36,669 nucleotides of DNA from REEB95 sp035934235 (GTDB taxonomy: Bacteria; Pseudomonadota; Alphaproteobacteria; ATCC43930; CGMCC-115725). A program made the position numbers and the translations under genes. The notes beneath the pieces are model-generated. The model saw nothing but the letters and a program-made list of their open reading frames with translations. It made no database searches and had not been told where the DNA came from. Location of the stretch: NCBI GenBank assembly GCA_035934235.1, contig DASYYB010000052.1, positions 1 through 36,669 on the forward strand. The letters run 5' to 3'. This document shows, one piece after another, positions 1 through 7,069 of this stretch (the stretch's first letter is position 1; the number at the start of each line of letters is the position of its first letter).

Positions 1-189
1 CTGATCTTCGCCAGCGGCGCCGGCGCAGTGTCGCGCTTCGACATGGGTCTGGTGATCTCGTCGGGCATCGCCATCGGCACGCTGTTCACGCTGTTCGTCG
101 TGCCGGCGGTCTACATGCTGGTGGCCGCCGACCACTCCAAGGCGGCCGAGGCCGAAGCCGGCGTCGCGCCCGAGCCCGAAGGCGTCTAG
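1..189 (+). CDS. RND multidrug efflux permease, C-terminal fragment
   Basis: The window opens inside this gene; 62 residues and the stop (187-189) are seen. The text around SRFDMGLVISSGIAIG and TLFTLFVVPAVYMLVA is the last transmembrane helix of an AcrB/MexF-type inner-membrane RND pump. These proton-driven transporters work with a periplasmic adaptor and an outer-membrane TolC channel. After the helix comes a short cytoplasmic tail rich in Ala and Glu. The rest of the gene and any adaptor partner lie upstream of the window, so substrate class cannot be judged. A TolC-type channel is encoded at 7070-8434, but nothing in the sequence links the two. Confidence 0.85.
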   Translation: MIFASGAGAVSRFDMGLVISSGIAIGTLFTLFVVPAVYMLVAADHSKAAEAEAGVAPEPEGV

Positions 190-205
190 CGCCAAGCCGC
201 TTGAA

Positions 206-239
206 CGTCGGCCGTTAGGTGCGTAACCCTTGGCCGACG
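206..239. terminator. Inverted repeat after the RND gene, possible terminator
   Basis: An 8-base perfect inverted repeat (CGTCGGCC at 206-213, GGCCGACG at 232-239) flanks an 18-base loop. The loop can pair three more bases internally (AGG with CCT). It sits 17 bases after the RND stop codon and before the next gene's ribosome binding site. No T-run follows, so it is a weak terminator candidate and could be a transcript-stabilising hairpin. Confidence 0.3.
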
Positions 240-266
240 CGGAGCCCAGGCCGCCAAGGGGGTTTG

Positions 267-623
267 ATGACGCAAGCGATCGTTGCCGGCCGCGATCCGG
301 CGCAAGGCCGCACCGCTACCATCGTCTACATTCTCTATCTTGTCGGCCTGGTGGTTCAGGTCACGCACCTGGTCGCGGTGATCGTCGCCTATATCTATCG
401 CAACGACGGGCCCGACTGGGTGCGGACGCATTACCGTTTCCAGATTCGTACCTTCTGGATCGGCTTGCTCTACGGCGTGATCGGCGTCGTCACGCTGCAT
501 GTCCTGATCGGCGGACTGATCCTGTTCCTGACGCTGATCTGGTTCATCGTCCGCTGCGTCAAGGGCCTGAGATTCGTCGGTCACGCCGAGCCTTACGACA
601 ACGTCACCAGTTGGCTCTGGTAA
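267..623 (+). CDS. Small three-helix membrane protein (COG3671-like)
   Basis: This is a 118-residue integral membrane protein of unknown function. An in-frame ATG exists at 219, but the one at 267 is chosen because AAGGGGG (256-262) lies just upstream and the product then starts MTQAIVAGRD. Three hydrophobic segments are visible at about residues 17-40, 62-78 and 80-98. Between the first two lies the conserved stretch PDWVRTHYRFQIRTFWIGLL, and the end has VRCVKGL and a WLW terminus. These are hallmarks of the COG3671/DUF4870-like uncharacterised membrane proteins common in alphaproteobacteria. It stands alone after the RND gene. No function should be inferred. Confidence 0.8.
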   Translation: MTQAIVAGRDPAQGRTATIVYILYLVGLVVQVTHLVAVIVAYIYRNDGPDWVRTHYRFQIRTFWIGLLYGVIGVVTLHVLIGGLILFLTLIWFIVRCVKGLRFVGHAEPYDNVTSWLW

Positions 624-632
624 CTGCCTGCG

Positions 633-1496
633 CTAGGCGCCGGTTTCGACCGGCGTGTCGCCGGGCAGGCCCCACTCCGACCACGAGCCGTCGTAGACCG
701 CGGGCTCCGGCCAACCGAGTAGAACCATGCCGAAGGCGAGGGCCGAAGCGGTGACGCCTGAACCGCAGGTCGTCGCCGCCGGCCTTGCCGGATCGAGCCC
801 GGCGGCGCGGAACTTGGCGGCGAGCGCCTCGGCCGGCAGCACGGTGCGCGTCGTTTTGTCGATCAGCTGATCCGAAGGCAGCGACAGGCTCCCGGGAATG
901 TGGCCGCCGCGCAGGCCGGCACGCGGCTCGGGCGCTTCGCCGCTAAATCGGCCCGCGCTGCGCGCGTCGATCACCTGTTCCTGTTTCGATTTGAGGTTCG
1001 CCAGCATCTGCGCCTTATCGCGCACGCGGCGCTTGTCGAGCTTGGCGTCGAATGTGGCCGGCGGAAATTTCGGCACGTCGGCGGTGACCGCGCGACCTTC
1101 GGCCAACCACTTGGGCAGGCCGCCGTTCAGGACCGCGACGTCCTTGTGGCCGAAGACACGCAGCATCCACCACACGCGCGGCGCCGAGGTGAGACCGAAG
1201 GCGTCGTAGACCACGATCTTGTGGTCGTTGCCGACGCCGAGTTTGCTCATCGCCGCGGCGAAGGTTGCCGCGTCGGGCAGCATGTGGGGCAGCGGATTGT
1301 TCGCGTCGCGGATCGCTTCGATGTCGAAGAAGATCGCGTCGGGAATGTGCTGACGTGCGTAAAGCTCGGGCCCGCTCGGGCTGACGCCAGGCAGCGTGAA
1401 GCTGCCGTCGAGGATGCGCAGCTTGGGATCGTTCAAGTGCGCCGCGAGCCACGCCGTCTCGACCAGCGCTTCGGGATGGCCGTAGGAAGCGGCCAC
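633..1496 (-). CDS. sseA: 3-mercaptopyruvate sulfurtransferase (tandem rhodanese)
   Basis: The 287-residue product has two rhodanese domains. It transfers sulfur from 3-mercaptopyruvate, or possibly thiosulfate, to a thiophilic acceptor in the cytoplasm. The second domain carries the active-site loop CGSGVTAS with Cys at about residue 244; CG(S/A)GVTA is typical of mercaptopyruvate sulfurtransferases, while thiosulfate-specific rhodaneses have a different loop. The first domain lacks a catalytic Cys, as expected for the family. HIPGSLSLP near residue 200 is the conserved substrate-side element. The start is GTG (1494-1496), four bases after the cysK stop, so the two genes are almost certainly co-transcribed. 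The pairing links cysteine synthesis to mercaptopyruvate sulfur handling. Confidence 0.93.
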   Translation of the reverse strand: MAASYGHPEALVETAWLAAHLNDPKLRILDGSFTLPGVSPSGPELYARQHIPDAIFFDIEAIRDANNPLPHMLPDAATFAAAMSKLGVGNDHKIVVYDAFGLTSAPRVWWMLRVFGHKDVAVLNGGLPKWLAEGRAVTADVPKFPPATFDAKLDKRRVRDKAQMLANLKSKQEQVIDARSAGRFSGEAPEPRAGLRGGHIPGSLSLPSDQLIDKTTRTVLPAEALAAKFRAAGLDPARPAATTCGSGVTASALAFGMVLLGWPEPAVYDGSWSEWGLPGDTPVETGA

Positions 1497-1500
1497 TTTA

Positions 1501-2517
1501 TTATTCCTCTGGAATCCAGCTCGGCAGCGGCAGGTTCTTTTCGCGCAGGAACGCCGGATTGAACAGCTTCGACTGATAGCGCGTGCCGTAATCGGCCAGG
1601 ATGGTGACGATGGTGTGGCCCGGACCGAGTTCCTTCGCCACTTTGACCGCGCCGACGATATTGATGCCGGATGAACCGCCGAGGATCAGGCCTTCGTCGG
1701 TGACCAGATCGAACAGCACGGGCAGCATCTCCTCGTCGGTCACCTGGAACCAGCCGTCGAGTGGCGCGCCTTCGAGGTTCTTGGTCATGCGGCCCTGGCC
1801 GATGCCTTCGGTAATCGAGCTGCCTTCGGCCTTGAGCTCGTGCTTCGCGTACCACGAGTAGATCGCCGAGCCCATCGGATCGGCGAGATAGATCTTCACC
1901 TTGCGGTTGAATTCCTTGAGCGCGATGCCGACGCCGGCGAGCGTGCCACCGGTGCCGACCGAGCAGATGAAGGCGTCGACCTTGCCCTGGGTTTGCTCCC
2001 AGATTTCGGGTCCTGTCGTCTCGACGTGCGCGCGGCGGTTGGCGATATTGTCGAACTGATTGGCCCAGATCGCGCCGCGCGGCGACTGCGCCGCCACTTC
2101 TTTCGCCAGCGTTTCGGAATGGCGCACATAATTCATCGGATTGGCGTAGGGCACCGCCGGCACCAGCCGCAGATCGGCGCCGCACAGTCGCAGCATGTCC
2201 TTCTTTTCCTGGCTCTGCGTCTCCGGCATGACGATGACGCTCTTGTAGCCGAGCGCGTTGCCGACCAACGCCAGGCCGATGCCGGTGTTGCCCGCCGTGC
2301 CTTCGACGATGGTGCCGCCGGGCTTCAACAAGCCGCGGGTCTCGGCGTCCTTGACGATATAAAGCGCCGCGCGATCCTTCACCGAGCCGCCGGGATTGAG
2401 GAATTCTGCCTTGCCCAAGATCTCGCAGCCGGTCATCTCCGACGCTTTGCGCAGGCGGATCATCGGTGTGTTGCCGATAGTTTCGATGAAGCCGTTGCGG
2501 ATGGCGGGACTGAGCAT
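1501..2517 (-). CDS. cysK: Cysteine synthase A (O-acetylserine sulfhydrylase)
   Basis: This PLP enzyme makes cysteine from O-acetylserine and sulfide. The 338-residue product has the PLP lysine in NPGGSVKDRA (K47), the substrate loop GTAGNTGIGL (about 73-82; most CysK have TSGNTG) and the phosphate-binding SVGTGGTLAG. The open frame extends to an ATG at 2571, but that would place the start inside a good -35/-10 promoter (2548-2575). The ATG at 2515-2517, giving MLSPAIRNGFIETIGNTP, fits the family start. No strong Shine-Dalgarno is seen. It is the first gene of a cysK-sseA unit. Related beta-replacing enzymes such as cystathionine beta-synthase are less likely, because no CBS domain follows. 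Confidence 0.92.
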   Translation of the reverse strand: MLSPAIRNGFIETIGNTPMIRLRKASEMTGCEILGKAEFLNPGGSVKDRAALYIVKDAETRGLLKPGGTIVEGTAGNTGIGLALVGNALGYKSVIVMPETQSQEKKDMLRLCGADLRLVPAVPYANPMNYVRHSETLAKEVAAQSPRGAIWANQFDNIANRRAHVETTGPEIWEQTQGKVDAFICSVGTGGTLAGVGIALKEFNRKVKIYLADPMGSAIYSWYAKHELKAEGSSITEGIGQGRMTKNLEGAPLDGWFQVTDEEMLPVLFDLVTDEGLILGGSSGINIVGAVKVAKELGPGHTIVTILADYGTRYQSKLFNPAFLREKNLPLPSWIPEE

Positions 2518-2547
2518 GGGGGAGCGGCCGGATCTGTGGAAGCGGTG

Positions 2548-2575
2548 ACTATAGTGAGTCGCCTCTTGCAATCAA
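2548..2575 (-). promoter_or_regulatory. Promoter candidate for cysK-sseA
   Basis: On the minus strand a TTGATT (-35, 2570-2575) and TATAGT (-10, 2548-2553) are separated by 16 bases, about 30 bases before the chosen cysK ATG. The match is close to the sigma-70 type consensus, and the site lies in the 83-base gap between divergent genes. No CysB or other operator was recognised. Confidence 0.55.
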
Positions 2576-2600
2576 CCCCGGGGCCTCGCATTCTAGGGCC

Positions 2601-2774
2601 GTGTTTGGGCGGTCGGCGGGCATCATGGCCTTGGCGATCGTGGTGGCGTTGCTGGCGGGGTGTGCCGGCAATCCGCCGACGCCGACCTACGGTCCGTTTA
2701 CGCCGCGTAATGGCGCTGGCGCGCCGATCGATCAGAATGGAATTCCGATCATCGGAACGCCTTGGCGGCCGTAA
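2601..2774 (+). CDS. Very small lipoprotein (57 aa), unknown function
   Basis: A GTG at 2601 opens a 57-residue frame beginning MFGRSAGIMALAIVVALL, followed by the lipobox LLAGC with the lipidated Cys at residue 21. This is a textbook short lipoprotein signal: one Arg, a hydrophobic core, then L-A-G-C. The mature part is only 37 residues and contains the motif YGPFTPRNGAGAPIDQNG and the end PIIGTPWRP. Starting at the internal ATG (2625) would remove the Arg, so the GTG start fits better, though no strong Shine-Dalgarno is visible. The gene is divergent from cysK. Small proline-rich lipoproteins like this occur in alphaproteobacteria without assigned roles. Lipid attachment is inferred from the lipobox only. 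Confidence 0.7.
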   Translation: MFGRSAGIMALAIVVALLAGCAGNPPTPTYGPFTPRNGAGAPIDQNGIPIIGTPWRP

Positions 2775-2839
2775 GTAATTGGGGGGATAGTCGTCGGAGT
2801 CGGTGCCTAAAATCTTCCATCGGGGGAGGGTAGAACGTT

Positions 2840-3031
2840 ATGTGGCACTGGATTCTCGATCACGTTAACGCCTTCAACGCCATCGGCCTCGCCTGGGGTG
2901 TGCCGGTGTTGCTGGTGCTTGTGGCCGCGCGCTTCTTCCGGCCGGGCCACTATCGCGGTACGGCCGAGCTCGTCCCGGTGCGTGCCGAAGAACAACGCGA
3001 CGAGACCGACCAGCCGCGCTCGGCGGCTTAA
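2840..3031 (+). CDS. Small single-helix membrane protein (63 aa)
   Basis: The product has one hydrophobic helix (about residues 12-31, around NAIGLAWGVPVLLVLVAARF) and a charged C-terminal tail ending ETDQPRSAA. A purine-rich GGGGGAGGG lies just before the ATG at a slightly long distance. The predicted topology is a short periplasmic start, one helix and a cytoplasmic tail. It is convergent with the NUDIX gene. I do not recognise a family. Support is the ribosome binding site, the sensible membrane topology and the lack of a competing gene. Confidence 0.6.
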   Translation: MWHWILDHVNAFNAIGLAWGVPVLLVLVAARFFRPGHYRGTAELVPVRAEEQRDETDQPRSAA

Positions 3032-3046
3032 CCCGGTTCGATCGGT

Positions 3047-3670
3047 TCAACGGCGCGGCCAGCGCCGGCGCAAACGCGCGCGATTTGCCGCAAGCCAATA
3101 GAACGCGAGCAGCGTCGGGCCGTTCTGGATACGGCCGGTGATGGCGAGCTGCATCGCCGTGCGGAAGCTTTTCACCATCACCCGGATATCTTCGTGCTCA
3201 TCCGGCAGCCCGTGCAGGCCACCGACGCCCCGCGTGTCGACGCGCGCGCAGAATAGATGGAAGGTCTCGGTCGAGCCGCCCGGCGTCGTCATATAGCGTT
3301 GCGCCAGGAAGGGCGCTTCGGTCAGCTTGATGCCGGCTTCTTCGTACGCTTCGCGCATGGCGACGGCGCGCGCACTCTCGCGCTTGCGGTCGATGATGCC
3401 GGCGACGATCTCGGTCTGCCACGCGGGCGCGCCCGCGAGGTAGGCCGGCAGGCGGAATTGCTCGACCAGCACCAGTGCGTCGCGCTTCGGATCGTACAGC
3501 AGGATGCCGACGGTGTTGCCGCGCTCGAACACCTCGCGCGTGACCGGCGCGGTCATGCCGCCGCGATAGAGCGTATGGCGGATGGTGTAGAGATCGAGCC
3601 GGAAATGGCCATCATAAACGCGTTTCTTGCGCAAGATGCGGACGCGGGCGGATTTTTTCATGGGCGGCAC
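3047..3670 (-). CDS. nudF: ADP-ribose pyrophosphatase-like NUDIX hydrolase
   Basis: The 207-residue product resembles NudF, which splits ADP-ribose to AMP and ribose 5-phosphate. The Nudix helix is at residues 91-114, with the catalytic core MREAYEEAGI (REx2EE). The family context is strong: TREVFERGNTVGILLYD before the box, then the MTTPGGSTETFHLF loop and GLPDEHEDIRV after it. The box has one residue more than the standard 23 (GIIDRKRE instead of G-x5-E), with Lys/Arg in place of the usual Gly-Glu turn. The ATG at 3668-3670 is used; a second Met at residue 4 is an alternative start. The basic C-terminus (RRRWPRR) is unusual. It follows the proline-rich secreted protein gene on the same strand by 49 bases. 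Confidence 0.85.
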   Translation of the reverse strand: MPPMKKSARVRILRKKRVYDGHFRLDLYTIRHTLYRGGMTAPVTREVFERGNTVGILLYDPKRDALVLVEQFRLPAYLAGAPAWQTEIVAGIIDRKRESARAVAMREAYEEAGIKLTEAPFLAQRYMTTPGGSTETFHLFCARVDTRGVGGLHGLPDEHEDIRVMVKSFRTAMQLAITGRIQNGPTLLAFYWLAANRARLRRRWPRR

Positions 3671-3719
3671 TCTAGGCGGCGAGACCGCGCTCGTCGAGCA
3701 GCCCTGTCCGCGTTCGCGG

Positions 3720-4070
3720 CTATTTTGGTTCGGGGGTGCTGCTGCCGTTCGGCGCGTTCGGCGGAATCACCGGCATGGCGTTCGGTCCCGCGCTCGGCGG
3801 CGGAATGACTCCCTTGTCGCCGGTCGGCGGCGGCGTCACCACGCCGCCCGAGCCGGACAGGTGATCGCTGAGCGAACCGCTATCGTTGCCCGGCGCGATT
3901 TGTGCCGGTTGCTGCGGCGGATTGCCGCCGTCGATCGGCGGGCCATATTTGTCGGGTGGTGTCATGTCGGGTGGCCGGCTCGCGCTTTGCGCGAACGCGC
4001 CGCTGCTCACGGCGGCCAGGGCAAGTACCGTGGCAATCGCCGCGAACTTGTTGAGCAGGCTGGTTCTCAT
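3720..4070 (-). CDS. Proline-rich secreted protein, unknown function
   Basis: This 116-residue protein starts MRTSLLNKFAAIATVLALAA, with a clear signal peptide predicted to be cut after AFA (about residue 28). The mature part is low complexity, dominated by Pro, Gly and Ser (for example RPPDMTPPDKYGPP and VVTPPPTGDKGVIPPP), and is probably disordered in the periplasm. The open frame runs upstream to 4145, but those codons encode no signal-like sequence, so the Met at 4068-4070 is preferred. It is divergent from the oxygenase gene at 4148, with a shared 77-base intergenic region. No enzymatic domain is visible and no function is proposed. Confidence 0.7.
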   Translation of the reverse strand: MRTSLLNKFAAIATVLALAAVSSGAFAQSASRPPDMTPPDKYGPPIDGGNPPQQPAQIAPGNDSGSLSDHLSGSGGVVTPPPTGDKGVIPPPSAGPNAMPVIPPNAPNGSSTPEPK

Positions 4071-4147
4071 CGCAAGCCAACGGTCCGGGCGCCCGTCGGT
4101 TCCGACGACGGCTGGTGCTGTCCCAAGCGTGTCGGTATGATGCACCC

Positions 4148-4801
4148 ATGACGGCGATTGCCACCAAAGAGCGGCTTCGTTTCATCGATCTCGCTGCGTT
4201 CGAGCGCACCGAACTCGAGGCCGATCCGTTTCCCTACCTGATCGCTCCCGGTTTCGTGCCGGCGGCGGTGCGCGCAACACTGTCTGCCGATTATCCGAAG
4301 CTCGATCGGCCGGGCAGCTTTCCGGTCGCCGACGTGACGTATGGGCCAGCCTTCCGTGACTTTCTCGCCGAGATCGAGGGACCGGAAATGCGCGACGCAT
4401 TCGCGCGTAAATTCGACGTCGATCTTGCCGGACGGCCGACGATGGTGACGGTGCGCGGTCAGGCACAGGCGAAGGACGGCCGCATCCACACCGACAGCGC
4501 GACCAAGATTATCACGGTGCTGGTCTACATGAACGAGGCATGGGAAGCGCCGGGCGGACGGCTGCGGTTGCTGCGTTCGAACGCAAGCCTTGACGACATG
4601 GTCGCTGAAGTACCGCCGGCCGCCGGCACGCTGCTGGCGTTTCTGGTGACGCCGCATTCCTGGCACGGCCATCATCCGACAAGCGGGCCGCGCCGTGTGG
4701 TGCAGCTCAACTGGGTCGAAAGCGACAGCGTCGTGCGCCGTGAGCGCTTCCGTCACGGCCTGTCGGCGCGCATCAAGCAGCTGTTGCCGGCGCGCCGCTG
4801 A
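4148..4801 (+). CDS. 2-oxoglutarate/Fe(II)-dependent oxygenase family protein
   Basis: The 217-residue cytoplasmic protein has the iron-binding triad of the 2OG-Fe(II) oxygenase superfamily: His114 and Asp116 in GRIHTDSATK, and the distal His173 in TPHSWHGHHP. Arg182 or Arg183 is placed to bind the 2-oxoglutarate carboxylate. The strands ITVLVYMN and RVVQLNWV are typical of the jelly-roll core. Such enzymes hydroxylate proteins or small molecules; the substrate cannot be read here. The start at 4148 is preferred over the in-frame ATG at 4115, because MTAIATKERLRFIDL opens directly into the family fold. No sugar or peptide gene is adjacent, so context gives no clue. Confidence 0.8.
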   Translation: MTAIATKERLRFIDLAAFERTELEADPFPYLIAPGFVPAAVRATLSADYPKLDRPGSFPVADVTYGPAFRDFLAEIEGPEMRDAFARKFDVDLAGRPTMVTVRGQAQAKDGRIHTDSATKIITVLVYMNEAWEAPGGRLRLLRSNASLDDMVAEVPPAAGTLLAFLVTPHSWHGHHPTSGPRRVVQLNWVESDSVVRRERFRHGLSARIKQLLPARR

Positions 4802-4886
4802 GCGCTGCCGGTGCCGCAACGAAAAGTTGCCGCGGCAGTTATCTCTGGGGGCGGAGTGCCGCCCCGGACGGCTAACGGAGCGCATC

Positions 4887-5219
4887 ATGGACGACAAGAG
4901 CCGGATCAGGGAATGGGCTTACCAACTATGGGAAAAAGAAGGCCGGCCGATCGGTCGCGCGCTCGATCACTGGCTTGAGGCCGAGCGCCGCGCGCGTATG
5001 GCTGCGCCGACCCAACAGGCGAACGAGGGTGAAGGTAATCGCACGGCGGCGCGTGAATTCAACCGCGAGCAGCAGGCTTTCGCGCAAAGCGGCCCCGTCG
5101 AGAAAAAAGCCCGCGAAGCGGAGGCCGCGCTCGCCGGCGGCGAACGCAAGTCGCTGAAGAAAGCGGAACGGACGGGTCGAAGCCGCAGTCGCGGCGAAGA
5201 TCCGGAGGTGAAGCGTTAG
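4887..5219 (+). CDS. DUF2934 domain protein
   Basis: This 110-residue protein has a DUF2934 domain at its start (residues about 5-33: RIREWAYQLWEKEGRP then HWLEAERR). It is a short helical motif widespread in alphaproteobacteria and of unknown function. The rest is strongly charged and helical, rich in Ala, Glu, Lys and Arg, ending RSRGEDPEVKR, and probably flexible. The ATG at 4887 has a GGAG (4877-4880) at good spacing. It is convergent with the methyltransferase gene. Confidence 0.8.
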   Translation: MDDKSRIREWAYQLWEKEGRPIGRALDHWLEAERRARMAAPTQQANEGEGNRTAAREFNREQQAFAQSGPVEKKAREAEAALAGGERKSLKKAERTGRSRSRGEDPEVKR

Positions 5220-5243
5220 GCGTGCGTTCGTCCGGCGCCGGCG

Positions 5244-5858
5244 TTAGCGACGGCGCAGGATCGCCGCGGACTGACCCAGCGCACCGGGCTCGCCCCATGG
5301 CGCAGCGGTGCCGTCGATGAACGATATTCGCTCGTAGCCCAACTTTTCGCACCACACATCGATCGCGTTGCGTTCGATGAACTGGTTGAGGTGCGGCGCG
5401 CCACCGTGCAATTCGGCCGCGGCGGTGTCGGCGAACGTCTTCCAGTGCGCCGGCAGCGCGAATTCGAGGAACGAGAACACCAATGTTCCGCCGGGACGCA
5501 GAACGCGATGTATGTCGCGCAGATAGAGGAACGTATCAGTGTGGCGCAGATGGGTGAACACGCTGAACGCGCACATCATGTCGGCCGAGGCGTCCGGCGC
5601 CGGAACGCTCAGCGCCTGACTCAAGGCGAAGCGGAAATACGGCGGCGACTTGGTCTTGGCGTAATCGAGCAGCCGCTGGTCGATATCGATGCCGAGATAA
5701 TCGAGTTTGATCGACAGCTTGCCCAGGACCCAGGCGAGCCGGCCGCTGCCGCAGCCGAAATCGACCAACACCATGCCGTCGCGCAGGCCGGCCCAGTATA
5801 GAACCGCGCCTTCGATCGCGCCGAAGCGCTCGAAGTTTCCGCCGACGGCGCGCGACAT
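5244..5858 (-). CDS. Class I SAM-dependent methyltransferase (likely 5'-shortened)
   Basis: The 204-residue product has the Rossmann SAM-binding motif I VDFGCGSGRL (32-41), an acidic motif II end YLGIDID, and the post-motif III LRPGGTLVFSFLE. It is a methyltransferase of the UbiE/Methyltransf_11 type, with unknown acceptor. The first Met after a stop gives MSRAVGGNFERFGAIEGAVL, but similar sequence continues upstream of the stop. KLLTDLLAQFPVDEA lies directly before this Met, and a further 15 codons with a good ribosome binding site lie beyond an in-frame TAG at 5904-5906. So the intact gene probably started at 5951. The core SAM fold is complete in the remaining frame, so activity after an internal start is possible but uncertain. 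Confidence 0.75.
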   Translation of the reverse strand: MSRAVGGNFERFGAIEGAVLYWAGLRDGMVLVDFGCGSGRLAWVLGKLSIKLDYLGIDIDQRLLDYAKTKSPPYFRFALSQALSVPAPDASADMMCAFSVFTHLRHTDTFLYLRDIHRVLRPGGTLVFSFLEFALPAHWKTFADTAAAELHGGAPHLNQFIERNAIDVWCEKLGYERISFIDGTAAPWGEPGALGQSAAILRRR

Positions 5859-5961
5859 CGCCTCGTCGACCGGAAACTGCGCCAGCAGGTCGGTGAGCAG
5901 CTTCTAGTAATCGCGCACGAAATGGAAATTCGCTGGCGGTGTTGTCGACAAGCGTCGCTCC
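5859..5961 (-). pseudogene. Separated 5' end of the methyltransferase gene, interrupted by TAG
   Basis: Read on the minus strand, GGAG (5958-5961) is followed six bases later by TTG (5949-5951) and the frame MSTTPPANFHFVRDY. It then meets TAG (5904-5906) and continues without a shift as KLLTDLLAQFPVDEA into the methyltransferase at 5858. The exact frame match, the Shine-Dalgarno at ideal spacing and the protein-like sequence on both sides suggest one 235-codon gene with a single nonsense change, for example CAG to TAG. A sequencing error is an alternative. Similarity of this N-terminus to family members is my recollection, not a search. Confidence 0.5.
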
Positions 5962-6017
5962 GTCGATCGCGCTCGGAGGGAAGGGCCCGGCGGCCTATCC
6001 CGCGGAGAGCCCGAGGC

Positions 6018-6036
6018 CGAGCGGGCTAACCGCTCG
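6018..6036. terminator. Hairpin downstream of tRNA-Asn, possible terminator
   Basis: A perfect 7-base stem (CGAGCGG at 6018-6024, CCGCTCG at 6030-6036) with loop GCTAA lies 18 bases beyond the 3' end of tRNA-Asn on the minus strand. There is no T-run after it, so it may mark tRNA transcript processing or termination rather than a classical rho-independent site. Confidence 0.35.
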
Positions 6037-6053
6037 ACCTCTTGGCTTGAAAA

Positions 6054-6128
6054 TGGCTCGGGGGGTCGGGATCGAACCGACGACCGACGGATTAACAGTC
6101 CGTTGCTCTACCGCTGAGCTACCCCCGA
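6054..6128 (-). tRNA. tRNA-Asn (anticodon GTT)
   Basis: The minus strand reads as a full cloverleaf of 75 bases including an encoded 3' CCA (6054-6056). The acceptor 5' strand is TCGGGGG, paired with CCCCCGA; the discriminator base is G. The D arm is AGCTCAGCGGTAGAGC, the anticodon loop is CTGTTAA with anticodon GTT, and the T loop is GGTTCGATCCC. It lies 54 bases downstream of tRNA-Cys on the same strand, probably in one transcript. Confidence 0.95.
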
Positions 6129-6182
6129 ATAGGGCCGCATCATATACACGCGCCCGGTTAACGAGTCCAAACCCGAACCGCG

Positions 6183-6256
6183 TGGAGGCCGGAAGCGGAA
6201 TCGAACCGCTGTACGGGGATTTGCAGTCCCCTGCATAACCACTCTGCCATCCGGCC
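6183..6256 (-). tRNA. tRNA-Cys (anticodon GCA)
   Basis: This is a 74-base minus-strand tRNA with encoded CCA (6183-6185). Acceptor GGCCGGA pairs with TCCGGCC and the discriminator is T, the U73 expected for cysteine tRNA. The anticodon loop is CTGCAAA with anticodon GCA, and the T loop GGTTCGATTCC is intact. It is the upstream member of a Cys-Asn tRNA pair and is divergent from the gene at 6394. Confidence 0.95.
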
Positions 6257-6393
6257 GGCGCGTCGAGGCCCGACATATAGGCGTTTCGGGCCGCCGGGCG
6301 CAATGCCGAGACGACTCTGCGATTGTCGTGCCGCTGCGCTGCGGCTAAAATTGGATTTTCAACACTGTTAGCGGTTGATCTTCATCCACTGCC

Positions 6394-7059
6394 ATGACTC
6401 GATTCGATTTCCATGCCGCGCGCCTGGCCATGGTCGACGGCCAGTTGCGCACCAATACCGTCACCGATAACCGCGTGCTCGACGCCTTCGCCGAAGTGCC
6501 GCGCGAACGCTTCGTGCCCGAGACGCTGCGCGGCGTCGCCTGCATCGACGAAGACCTGCCGCTCGGCGGCGGACGCTGGCTCATCGAGCCGATGGTGCTG
6601 GCGCGTTTACTGCAATTAGCGCAGATCGCATCGACCGACCGCGTGCTGATCATCGGCGACCCGAGCGGTTATACCGCCGCGATCGTCGCACGGCTCGCCG
6701 GCCAGGTGACCATGCTCGAATCCGATTCCGCGGCCGCCACCACCGCGCGTCAGCATCTGTCCGGGCTCGGCTGCACCAACGTGCAGGTCGTGCAGGGCGC
6801 GCTCGAGCGCGGCCACATGTCCGGCGCGCCCTACAGCGTGATCGTTCTCGCCGGTGCCGCGGCCGCGGTGCCGGAAGCCCTGCGCATGCAACTGGTCGAA
6901 GGCGGCCGGCTCGTCGGCGTCATCCGCGAACCCGGCGTGCCGATGGGTGAGGCCGAGGTCATGACTTATATCGATGGTATGCTGGCGCGCCGCCCGGTTT
7001 TCGATGCCGGCACGCCCTATATACCGGGCTATCAGCCGACGCCGAACTTCGCGTTCTGA
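6394..7059 (+). CDS. Degenerate protein-L-isoaspartate O-methyltransferase-like protein
   Basis: The 221-residue protein has the PCMT fold. It opens TRFDFHAARLAMVDGQLRT, followed by VPRERFVPE, which matches the PCMT entry helix. The SAM site is IIGDPSGYTAAIVA, without the canonical GTGSGY. The QTIS segment that contacts isoaspartyl peptides in true PCMT is replaced by GGGRWLIEP. In alphaproteobacteria this divergent PCMT sits immediately before tolC, as here (10-base gap), so it may have a role tied to the envelope or no classical repair role. A canonical pcm is at 31973, which supports functional divergence. Start: ATG at 6394; no strong Shine-Dalgarno. Confidence 0.8.
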   Translation: MTRFDFHAARLAMVDGQLRTNTVTDNRVLDAFAEVPRERFVPETLRGVACIDEDLPLGGGRWLIEPMVLARLLQLAQIASTDRVLIIGDPSGYTAAIVARLAGQVTMLESDSAAATTARQHLSGLGCTNVQVVQGALERGHMSGAPYSVIVLAGAAAAVPEALRMQLVEGGRLVGVIREPGVPMGEAEVMTYIDGMLARRPVFDAGTPYIPGYQPTPNFAF

Positions 7060-7069
7060 GCACGCGGCG

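Noticed and set aside
1840..2778. A 312-codon plus-strand open frame antisense to cysK and running over the small lipoprotein.
   Set aside because: cysK motifs are intact on the minus strand. The lipoprotein is in a different plus frame and has its own lipobox.
5904..5906. Programmed readthrough of the amber codon as pyrrolysine.
   Set aside because: No Pyl genes or methylamine context are visible; a mutation or sequence error is a simpler explanation.
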